From: Chimonanthus salicifolius
Lineage: Eukaryota > Streptophyta > Magnoliopsida > Laurales > Calycanthaceae
DNA length: 64,000 bases
NCBI GenBank assembly: GCA_013350335.1
Contig: CM023534.1
Span: 24,695,302-24,759,301, forward strand
Direction of reading: 5' to 3'
The notes under the pieces were generated by a model, which worked only from the letters and a program-made list of their open reading frames with translations, was not told where the DNA came from and did not search any database. Position numbers and translations under genes: made by a program. Each line of letters starts with the position of its first letter. Positions within the stretch are counted from its first letter, which is position 1. Shown one piece after another: positions 11,701 through 20,929 of the stretch.

Positions 11701-11921
11701 ATATTTTGTCCAAGGACATGCACACCAACTTAGTAGGAAGAATTTCACAAATTACAAAATAGAGTAGGAAAGAAGTTACATTCCATGTGAAATACTTGTA
11801 TGATTCTATTTATGGATATTTTTTATGAAGATGATTTTTCTATTAATAATTGATTAATTAGTGATAAGAAGTCTATTGTTTTATACATTGACAAGCAGTT
11901 GAACCGCTCAAGAAATGTATT
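8758..11921. other. Intergenic DNA, no supported gene
   Basis: Scattered open frames of up to 119 codons show no recognisable motif. An 18-bp word, TATCATATTGGTGGTTRG, occurs twice 41 bp apart (9499 and 9540). Poly-T and poly-A tracts lie near 10400 and 11340. Confidence 0.5.
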
Positions 11922-11934
11922 GTCTATGTATGAT

Positions 11935-12021
11935 GTTTTGTACGTTTTCACTTCACCAAGACTCGAGGCCGGTCCAACCCCATGAAACCACCAATCATGG
12001 CCACACGGACAACGAGTGTCG
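11935..12021. mobile_element. 87-bp insert between 13-bp direct repeats
   Basis: GTCTATGTATGAT occurs perfectly at 11922-11934 and 12022-12034. The 87 bp between them are clearly richer in G and C than the surroundings and include CGAGGCCGGTCCAACCCC. A 13-bp duplication of this kind is typical of LINE-driven insertion. The source is unknown. Confidence 0.5.
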
Positions 12022-12034
12022 GTCTATGTATGAT

Positions 12035-12701
12035 TGGACTAACTTCAATTAATGTCTTCTTTAGAATGCATCTATAGCAAGTGATTTTCAATGATATAGA
12101 GTCTATTTATTGTTATGTTTGTAGGAGTGTTGACATTAATACCCAAGATATAGATACCACAATTTAGAATTGACTTGAATATTAGGTATTTTAAACACTG
12201 AGTTCTAAAATAATTGCTATAAATGTGCATAATCATATTTATCTTCTTATTTGTAATCTAAATTTCTCTTCTCTGTAGAGATGTAAACATGATGGACACC
12301 ATTGTAACTAATACTGACACAATGCATGAATTGATCCTAACATGTTTGATTTGAATTCATTTTATTCATATAAAAATCCATTTTATTCATAAAAAAATGT
12401 GTGAGTTGGAGAGATGTCAACTTTTAAGTCGATTTTATTGTGAAAGAAGTTTTGGGTGTGAGTATCAATATTTAAATTCACCATATACTTGGCATGAAAA
12501 TTGTGCACAACTGTTACAACCTTCAAAAATTGATTAGAATATGTGTAGTGGATCATCTCGTAGTACACACACATAGATACTTTTAAGCTGATTGCATGTT
12601 GTGTTCCTTTCTTACTAGGAATGTATCTGCAAGTGATGATTTTGCCCTGAAAACCTGTGACAATACTCATGACTGGGTCACAAAGGAGCTGTGAGCAAAA
12701 A
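12035..12701. other. AT-rich DNA, nothing recognised
   Basis: No motif, repeat or supported coding frame was seen in this interval. Confidence 0.5.
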
Positions 12702-12922
12702 TGTGAATATTATATACATTAGAGTTCCTATTTATTTAGGATTTATATTGGATTAGGAATATGGGTTTGGGTTAATCTCTAATAAGAAATGTATTTGATT
12801 TAGGATTAAGATAAGAGTTTGAGTTTGAGTTTGTTTGAAATAGTCCTAGGGTCGGCTAGATATTATAAATAGAGGTAATAACATAAGACTACAATACAAT
12901 ATACAGTTTATGAAATTCTACA
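12702..12922 (+). repeat. 5' LTR of an old LTR retrotransposon
   Basis: It begins TGTGAATATTATATAC and ends AAATTCTACA, directly followed by a primer binding site. It contains AGTCCTAGGGTCGGCTA, a block also found in the LTRs of the element at 13879-16203, so the two are related. A TATA-like TATTATAAATAG precedes the likely transcript start. Confidence 0.7.
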
Positions 12923-12935
12923 TGGTATCAGAGCC
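12923..12935 (+). promoter_or_regulatory. Primer binding site (initiator Met tRNA)
   Basis: TGGTATCAGAGCC directly abuts the LTR end. It is the usual complement of the 3' end of plant initiator Met tRNA, which primes minus-strand synthesis. Confidence 0.85.
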
Positions 12936-13035
12936 AAACTTCGATCTAAATTTTTTATTAGACAAGACTTCTCTCCCTCTGTCAGAGGTGATACACCACC
13001 GGTAGAGGGAGGATCCATCCCATTCCTGAAATTAG

Positions 13036-13434
13036 AATTATTTTTCTCCCCTCCTAGACAACGAACCAACTGCTCCTCTTTGTCGTGCTCTAGAGACAGC
13101 TCAATTTGAAAGAAGACGTGGTACGGAGATGTATCACTCGATTAATCTTGTTGACGATCAAGAGTGTCATATTACTTCTACATTCAATAATCCAATGGAA
13201 GAGGAGGGTGTAGAGTTACAGAGGACATAAGTAATAGTAGAAAAACAAAGGGGAATACAAGTAGGAATAGAAGGAGAAAATGAGTATTCTCCTTGTGGTG
13301 CTCTGTTTGATTTTGAGGGACCGTTGGAGGAGAAATATGGAGAAGATAGTAATAAACCCCATCCCTTTGTTGATGGCTTTATTCTTAATGAACCCATCAT
13401 AGAGCCTATATTCAGTCATAAGGAAAAGGCTTAA
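13036..13434 (+). pseudogene. Unrecognised retroelement internal frame
   Basis: One frame stays open for 133 codons apart from a single TAA at 13228-13230. The translation is acidic, with motifs such as ALETAQFERRRGTEMYHSIN before the stop and GALFDFEGPLEEKYGED after it. I do not recognise a domain. It lies between the primer binding site and reverse-transcriptase debris, so a gag or other internal product of the same element is possible. No ATG near the beginning is convincing. Confidence 0.4.
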
Positions 13435-13509
13435 CCTTTAAATCAAGATTTATGTAGATTTCAAAGATTTAAGTAAGGCATAACCAAAAGGATGAGTTCC
13501 TTTCGTTCG

Positions 13510-13800
13510 ACATGGAAGCTTTAATAAATCATATGACCGCACATGAATTTCTTTTCTGGATGGGTATAGCAGATATTGTAATACTTCATAGAACCAAATT
13601 TAATGTGGGTCATATTTAATCTTATAGATATAATCAAATATCCATGAATCCAAACGATGTTCCAAAGCTGCATTCTGTACTCTTGTGGGTATATTTTGTT
13701 ATAGGAAAATGTCTTTTGGACTAAAGAATGCAAGAGCAGCTTGTCAAAGAGCTATGCAATGTGATTGTTGATACAGAATGAGGTTGAGAACTATGTGGAC
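13510..13800 (+). pseudogene. Degenerate Ty3/gypsy reverse-transcriptase fragment
   Basis: The best-preserved piece is MSFGLKNARAACQRAMQ near 13706-13760. It corresponds to the MPFGLKNA.ATYQRAM motif of Ty3/gypsy reverse transcriptases. Upstream, FDMEALINHMTAHEFLF (about 13510-13560) resembles the preceding RT block that contains the first catalytic Asp, but the usual FMDAFSGYNQI is disrupted. Frameshifts and stops separate the pieces, and the YVDD box is lost. It is a relic without function. Confidence 0.6.
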
Positions 13801-13878
13801 AATATTCAAGATTATGTACCATTTAAAGGCTGAAAACGTATAGGCCTTTGAGAGGGTGTTGAAAAGTGCTCGTGTATC

Positions 13879-16203
13879 TATTGAATATATTAGAATTAGT
13901 ATCTAATTATGATTCTTAGTTTGGGTTTATCTCTATTAAGAGATGTATTTAGATTAGAAGTATAATAGTCCTAGGGTCGGCTAAGGCTATATATATGTGT
14001 GTAATACTCTTTAATGAACACAGTTTTCCGTTTTTAACATGGTTTCAGCCAAACCACGATCCTAACAAGAAAAAAAAAAAAACCCATCAAGAGTTCCTCC
14101 TCTCTCCCTCTGCCAGAGGAATCTCGTGAGGCAGAGGGAGGGGACTCGTTCGAATAGTCTGAACCCCCTTCCGTGCAGATTTGTCCATACACCTCGTCTC
14201 TTCCTGCTGCATTCGTTTTGGAACAGATCTATCTCTGTTAGTCTTAAAACCCTCTGCTTAGACGGATCTTTGTCCAGATCTTGGAATCCTGCTATTGCCT
14301 TTGTAGATCTGTGCATTTGACCCGACACCACCCAGATTTGGATCTGTTGTGCCCTTCGCCAATGGCTCTTCTTTGCAGCAGTTAGTCTGTTGTTTTGCTA
14401 CAATTCGCAGTCATCATCAGCCACCACTACAGCCACCTTTTTACTCTGCTTTTTCCTCGTTAGCCATCAAGATCTACACGCCCTCTACTCGATTTGGTGA
14501 TTTCCCCATCCCAGATCTGCTAGCAAAGAACTGCCATCGACACCCTTTTACAGCCAGCCATGCTGATCGTCCCCAGCCTCCACTCTGTTTGTGCACCGTG
14601 TTCACCTAGATCAACCCACCACGTGCCATCCGTCCGCACTGGCTACGCCTCCACCATCTTCTTTCTTCGTTTCTCCTTCTTTCTATTTGTTTCATCTATG
14701 CCGATCAGTGCACTAGCTCATCACCTTGCCCACTTGGACCCCTATTGTTATGCCCCTCCTTGGTGTTATAGTGCCCATTGAACCGACCTTGGTTCTTAAA
14801 AAAAAAAAAAAACGTCTCAGATCTCCATTGGCCTCAGATTTCTCCCATCATCCTTCTACAGTCCCTGCATCTACACTTTCTTTGTTTGATCTTTGATTCG
14901 CCCATCTCTCTTTTAGACATCTTAGACCCTCGTCGTGCATTGCAATCGTCGGTGTTGCCACCTGTCACAGCATCCAGTCCACCTTGGACTTGTAAAAAAA
15001 AAAAAAAAGAGTTGTCTTTAAATTGGATTGTGATTACCACAGGATGGGGGGTGATGGACGACCCACTATTGTTTGGCTACTCTCGGACCTCAGATATGTT
15101 TTGTTCACTCCTATTGCCACACGTGGTTGCCTACATTGCGCGTTTACTCCTTCAGTGACTCAGATGTTGAAAAAAAAATTAATGGTGAGACACAGAATGC
15201 TTCTACTAGAAAACCCACACCTGAAGTTTATTGTTACCCTACAACCTATTGTCTGTTTGGTGTTGTCTTGTCTTGCCTACCATTGTAACTTTGTTTCTCC
15301 TTGTATTTGTTTGCTTCCAGCCAAAAAAAAAAAGAAGTTTTGATCAGTTTGTCCCTACATTTGAGTTCAGTTTGTGAGAATGTCCTTGGTTTTTCCCTTT
15401 GTTTCTCTTGGTCTCTGTCTTCTTCTCCGATCTCCATCGATCTTGATTTGCATCCTCTCCTTCGATTGATTTGCATTTGTTTTCCCTCTTGTCTTCCTCT
15501 TGTCACTGGACTTTGACCCAACCCCTTTGTTGTCCAGTTTTGCATCTGTTTTTGTCTCTCTTCTCAAGCAGATTTGATTTTGTTGGTACCCTTTGCATTC
15601 GTTTGGTACCCTTGTAGCTGTTTGGCACTTTGTCTCCTCTGTTTGCAGCCACAGTTTGGAATTTGATTTCTTGTTATCTTCGCTCTTTGCGGCTTTCTCA
15701 CACTTTACAGTCTCTATTTGCACCAAACAGACTTTATGATCTTTGGAATTAAAATTGGTAGTGGCATTAGCATTGGCATCACTATTGGTGACATTGGCAT
15801 TGATATCAACAAGTGGAAGGAGGGAGAGTTGAAGTAAGTTCGGCTTCGGTGTTATAACTTGCAGCACACGTGGAATACTGGTTCAGTTTTGATTGGCTTC
15901 GTCGGCACGTCTTCATCATTGATTTGCTTCCGCTCAACTAGATGGCATCAGTCGACACTTGGATTATCTAGTTATTAGTTTCTTGTTTTGTTAAATAATT
16001 GTAAACTCAAAATGGTGAACCACTTGAGTTTAAGAGGGAATGTTGAATGTATTAGAATTAGTATCTAATTAGGATTCTTAGTTTGGATTTATCTCTATTA
16101 AGAGATGTATTTAGATTAGAAGTGTAATAGCCCTAGGGTCGGCTAAGGCTATATATGTGTGTGTAATACTATTTATTGAATATAATTTTCTTAGTTTCTA
16201 ACA
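13879..16203 (+). mobile_element. Non-autonomous LTR retrotransposon (LARD/TRIM-like, 2325 bp)
   Basis: The LTRs are 13879-14039 and 16041-16203 (161 and 163 bp) and share TTAGAATTAGTATCTAATTA and CCTAGGGTCGGCTAAGGCTA. The flanks carry a perfect 5-bp duplication, GTATC (13874-13878 and 16204-16208). The first base pair of the 5' LTR has decayed from TG to TA. A damaged primer site (TGGTTTCAGCC) follows the 5' LTR, and a purine tract (AAGAGGGAA) precedes the 3' LTR. The 2.0-kb interior has no gag or pol, only short frames and several A-tracts. It landed in what looks like another LTR beginning TGTTGAAAAGTG at 13857, which resumes at 16204. Confidence 0.85.
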
Positions 16204-16261
16204 GTATCAATTGACTATTTTTTATGACTAAGATGTCTAAGCCTTTTAGAATATTTCACTA

Positions 16262-16410
16262 ATCTTCGGGGGACATGTGCAAGTCTCTCTACCCACATAT
16301 ACGCTATAGAAAGTGGCCCTTTGAGTGAAATAAGAATCGAACTTAGTACTTCTGCTTCCTAAGGTAAATTCCTAACTATTACTCCAATCCCTTTGGATTG
16401 TAGTATCAAT
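16262..16410 (-). repeat. SINE-like dispersed repeat, copy 2
   Basis: On the minus strand a tRNA A-box-like TGGAGTAATAG is followed about 38 bp later by the B-box-like AAGTTCGATTC. Then come AAGGGCCACTTTCTA and GTGGGTAGAGAGACTTGCAC. The last two blocks recur at 42640-42745. Boundaries are approximate. Confidence 0.45.
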
Positions 16411-17036
16411 TTACTTAATCCTCTCAAATGTGCTTTTGATGTATAATCTAGTAAGCTTCTTAGATTCTGAACTTAGCCCAAGATGGAGTAATAATTATAG
16501 ATCAACCAAAGCCAAGTCAATTAAGGACTTACTCCAACCTTCTATCCTTGAAGTTTTGTAGAATTTTCTCGGAAAGCTCTTCATTAGGAGGTTTATCCCA
16601 AACTCCAACCCTTCGTGAGACTGTTCAAGAACGGTGTAAATTTCGTGAGGGACAATTAGTGTGAGAAAACAGTTTTTAAATAAAAAAAGGGAACCCCAAT
16701 GTCATCTTACATTGGTTGTCGCCATTCAACGAAAATATCGAACAAATATTGTTCTCGCGATAAAAACGCGATTTCATTGCAAATCTCATCTGTAACGGGA
16801 ATTTACCGATAAAACTCATTTTTAATGCGAAAAATGGCATTAAAAACGTGTTTTTTACCGGCTACATTTTTTCCCACACGCACGAAGAAGTGAACAATGG
16901 AAATACAGAATGAAACATCGTTCCATTTTTGTGCGTTCTTTCAAAATTGCTGCCTGAAGTAGGACCCAATTTCTAGTGTCACTGTGTGAGATTTCATTGA
17001 GTGAGGAATTGTTTAGTCATGGATCAAATATAATCC
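16411..17036. other. Non-coding flank of MULE-2
   Basis: No gene. ACAAATATTGTTCTCG at 16743-16758 recurs inverted near 27110, on the other side of MULE-2. Confidence 0.4.
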
Positions 17037-17480
17037 GGTGCCCCATACAGACACTCGGATTTCCTGCCTCTACACACCCGAATTCAGATTTTCTGGTGAA
17101 ATTACCATTCTACCTCCGCATTTTAACTCATCTGAACGAACTGCCAGTTCATTCGGCATTCGTTCGGATCAATAAAGTCATCCGAACGGATGCCGAAGTA
17201 TAAATTCAATTCATTCGAACGAGTGGGTAGAACAATGTTCATTCGTTCGAATGAACGGGTTGGTTCATTCGAACGAATTTATCTGAGAGGAATGATTTTT
17301 TACAGTCTTTCTCCCAAATGTCATTCTTTCGAATGACCCAACCTATTCATTCGAACGAATGACATATATATGTTCCTTCGTTCGAATGAATATCGTAGTT
17401 CATTAGAATGAATGCACATATATACGTTCATTCGTTCGAATGAACAACTTAGTTCATTCGAACGAATGAACTCGTATATA
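17037..17480 (+). repeat. Left TIR of MULE-2 with diverged palindrome array
   Basis: After ACTCGGATTTCCTGCCTC and GGTGAAATTACC come palindrome variants such as TTCATTCGAACGAA and GTTCATTCGTTCGAATGAAC. The CATCCGAACG variant and the block TTTTTTACAGTC are mirrored in the right TIR at 25993-26284. Confidence 0.87.
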
Positions 17481-17489
17481 AATCGTTTA

Positions 17490-17871
17490 CTCAATCGATC
17501 GATCGATCAAACCCTAACCCTCTCCCTCCTTTGAAATCTTCTCACTAAACCCTAAATCGATCTCTCCCTTTCACTCTTCGTCGTTCGAAGCTCTCCCTCT
17601 CCATCTCCCTCATTCCCAGCTCTCCTCTCCCTCATTCGAAGCTCCCTTCTTCCTCTCCCTCTCCCTCTCCCAATCGTTCAGACTAATCCCCTTCTCCCTT
17701 CATACGAACATCTCCCTCATTCGAACCAATCTCCATTCATTTGAACCAATATCCATTCATTCGAACCAATCTCCCCCATTCCTCCGAACCACATTTGTTA
17801 CCCCCTTTCCATTTGAACTTTTCCCTGTTCCTCTCCCTCTTTCTTCCTCTTGTTCACACTTTTTGGTTTAA
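17490..17871 (+). promoter_or_regulatory. CT-rich leader with telo-boxes
   Basis: Near 17510 and 17548 lie AAACCCTAACCCT and AAACCCTAAA, followed by runs of CTCTCCCTCTCC up to the ATG at 17872. It mirrors the leader of the MULE-1 transposase. A promoter and 5' UTR role is inferred. Confidence 0.45.
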
Positions 17872-19045
17872 ATGGCATCACAACCCGGGTCTTCATCTCA
17901 GAAAAGAAAATCAACCGCAATAAAAGGAGGGAAGAAACAGAGGAAAGACACAGCATTCGACCCCAACCATTTCACATCTTTGGAAGCCGCGACCCTGTAT
18001 AGAGATGATTTCTCCACGCGATCCTTTATCTTTGGTAAAATCGTGGACCTTTCCTTTTTCACACCGTTTGGATTGAAAATCAAATCTTATTTTGAAAAAA
18101 TGGGTTGGGGGTCTTTCTTGGCACTGAAATATTGATGATGAGTCCATTGAAACCTCCGTCCGAGGCCGTGAAATTTTTCTTTCACGGGAAAGGTTAGACG
18201 AAAAATTTGATTTCCCCAAAGATGTTATTTTAAAGTATGAAACAAGTGCATGACCTACTGATGTTGAAGGGTTCGATGTTTTGATAGCCCTCAATGACAT
18301 GTGTGGGAGGATTGATATTACAGAAAAGAATACACCCCCTCTTAAGAATCTAATATAAATCTAATATTGAAAACACGAATCATCCATCACATAATTGTTC
18401 ACTGTATTTTTCCTACAAAAGGGCATACAAGTGTGACCTGGTTCGATGTCTTTCTCATTTGGTGCATCATGAATGGGAAAGAAATCTCCCTATCTCATAT
18501 CATCATAATCACATGTGAGCCTACCGTAAGATGAGAAGATGTAGTCTTCCCTACGGTTTTTTCTTTCTCGCTTCTTTGAAGAACGCGGAATCCTTCTTCC
18601 CCCCGATGATAAAGTATCTATAGACCGATATGATTACTTTAATCATTCTACTTTGAAGAAAATGGAATTCTACCTCGACACAGTTAGCAACAAATGGCTT
18701 CCCAAAGTTGTGGAGACACCTCAAGTTGAGGTTCAAAGTTCACCTGAGCCACCTGAGCCATTTGAGGCACGTGAAGCACGGGAGCCACGCAAGGCACGGA
18801 CTCCTCCTCAAGAAGGATCTACTGGAATCAACACGCAACAAATTCTTGATAGCATTTCTGCTCTAGAGGAGAAAATGGATCAGAAATATGATCATCTTAC
18901 TGAAAGGTTGAATATTATGTAGAATCAAATTGTAGATACTTTGAGGTTGCCAGTGCTTTTAGCACAAGATCGTGGAATACGAGCAGTATTAGGAGCAGAA
19001 CAAGATGCTAATTTACGAGCAAGGGTATCTAAAGAAGTAGTAGGA

Positions 19046-19390
19046 GCAGCTTTTGGCCCCCCTGGTCGTCTATTTGGATTAGTAGCAGCTTCTGGCACCC
19101 CTGCTCGTCCGAATCGATTTAGAGCAGCTTTTGGCACCCCTACTCGTCCGAGTGGAGTATCAGCAGCTTCTGGCCTCACTGCTCGTCCGAGTGGAGTATC
19201 AGGAGCTTCTGTCCTCCCTACTCGTCCGAGTGGATCAGCAACAGCTTCTGGTCCCCTTGCTCGTCCGACTAGATTAGCAACTTCAGGTCCCCTGCTCGTC
19301 TGAGTGGAGTAACAGTAGCTTCTGGACCCCGTTCTCGTCCTACTAGAGTTGCAGGAGCTTCTGGCCCCCGTTCTAGTCCGACTGTACTTA
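19046..19390 (+). repeat. 39-bp coding minisatellite
   Basis: About nine units contain CTCGTCCGAGTGGAGTATC and GCAGCTTCTGG. Each encodes 13 residues around RPSGVSAASG. A one-base loss near 19290 shifts the frame. Confidence 0.75.
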
Positions 19391-19430
19391 TTCCATTGAA
19401 GCCACCTTAGTATGTTGCATATGTACCTCC

Positions 19431-19670
19431 AGTTGATGCACCTGTTTCACCTATTTCTGCCTCTTCCTCTACTCCTCCGACTCTTATACCAGTTGATACA
19501 CCTGCTGCATCTCCTGCTTCTGCACCAGTTGATGCACCTCCTGCTTCTGCACCTGTTCATGCACCTAGTTCTGCACCAGTTGATGCACCTCCTGCTTCTA
19601 CACCAGTTGATGCACCTGTTCATGCACCTGCTTCTGCACCTCCTACATCTGCTCTGGATAGCTCTTCTAT
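19431..19670 (+). repeat. Pro/Ala codon repeat (GTTGATGCACCT)
   Basis: GCACCAGTTGATGCACCT and CCTGCTTCTGCACCT alternate irregularly and encode PVDAP and PASAP. It forms the tail of the broken gene starting at 17872 and ends at TGA 19672-19674. Confidence 0.75.
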
Positions 19671-20156
19671 TTGATGATATTAAGAAGGTGGAGAAATTTT
19701 GTAATTTTATTATTTTTATATTGTCATATAAAAGAAATGTTATAAATTTCATATTTTGAACGAACATGTTCTATTTTCACAATCTTGAAGTACTCAGATT
19801 TTCATGGTGAATTGGGCCCTTACTTCATTGTCCAAATATTTATCAATTTTCTCACTTTTGGTACAGGGCTAAGAAAGGGGAAAATAATGAAAATTCTTAT
19901 ATTTTCAAATATAACATTTGAAGGTCTTTATAAATATACATTCTACAAAAATTTCTCTGATTAGAACCAAATAAGCAATAAACTCAGTTGTACCCAAGGC
20001 ATGGGTTATATTGATATTTTTTATCTCTTTTTAGCATAATGTAATCTAGCGTTAGCATTAATGGATCTAAGAAAAATGCCACATTATATTCAATTAGTTC
20101 AGTTTTGATGTTCGTGCGCTTCTTATCTCAACAATAAACTCGAGAAAGAATAAATT

Positions 20157-20478
20157 GGAGGTCGTTCAAGAGCATTCCTAACTTAAATATCAGAATAAAT
20201 ATACTTAAATCGGATGTTGTTCAAGATCATTTCTAATTTAAATATTAGAATAAATCTACTTAAATCGGAGGCCGTTCAAGAGCATTCTTAACTTAAATAT
20301 CAGAATAAATCTACTCCAAACGGAGGCCGTTCAAGAGCATTCCTAATTTAAATATTAGAATAAATCTACTTAAATCGGAGGTCGTTCAAGAGCAGTCCTA
20401 ACTTAAATATCAGAATAAATCTACTCCAATCGGAGGTCGTTTAAGAGCATTTCTAACTTGAATATCAGAATATTTTCA
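20157..20478. repeat. 55-bp tandem repeat, six copies
   Basis: Units start at 20157, 20212, 20267, 20322, 20377 and 20432 (the last incomplete). Each holds GGAGGTCGTTCAAGAGCATT and CTTAAATATCAGAATAAA. The spacing is exactly 55 bp with scattered substitutions. It lies between the two gene remnants of MULE-2. Confidence 0.92.
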
Positions 20479-20929
20479 TTAAAAATCAAAACTATATTTA
20501 ATTAGATACTGAAATCATACATTTCCGCTCTTATCTTCAACAGAATACATTTATACTGAAATCAGTACATTTCCACTTAAAATGAATACATTTTCACTCC
20601 TATCTTCACTTCATTGATTTCACTAATCTTGGAAATCGTCATTATCTCTAAGATCATCAGACCACTGCATAATATTTTAAAAAATGACATTAGAACATAT
20701 GGAAGAGTTATATGTCGATTGGTCAATACATATCTATATCAATTAAGGAAAGAACTTTCTTAGATCATGACAGAAGAGTTATATGTCAAATCGTCACCAA
20801 AGTTGTAAGATCCACCACCTTGTGGAAAAAAAACATTGAGTTGTTAGTCTTTATTACCTTATTATGATTGTAGAAAAGATATGAATATGCACTAAGATAT
20901 GAATATGCACTTACTTGGTCAAGTTGAGA

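Larger units (their letters stand above)
17872..19674 (+). pseudogene. Second gene of MULE-2: plant transposon protein (PF20167-like) with Pro/Ala-rich tail, broken
   Basis: It begins at an ATG in good context (AAATGGC) with a basic stretch (SSQKRKSTAIKGGKKQRKD). A domain follows in pieces: FTSLEAATLYRDDFSTRSFI, then RGREIFLSRERLDEKFDFP after a frameshift near 18133. The third piece contains IFPTKGHTSVTWFDVFLIWC. This order resembles the putative plant transposon protein domain PF20167, recognised from memory. A coiled-coil-like piece (ILDSISALEEKMDQKYDHL) ends at a TAG at 18920. A 13-residue repeat (ARPSGVSAASG type) and a Pro/Ala tail built on PVDAPPASA follow, with another frameshift near 19290. 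It reads away from the left TIR, opposite to the transposase. Function is unknown, and this copy is dead. Confidence 0.6.

Noticed and set aside
14349..15867. Several frames of 70-166 codons inside 13879-16203
   Set aside because: Low-complexity, overlapping on both strands and interrupted by A-tracts, without retroelement motifs.
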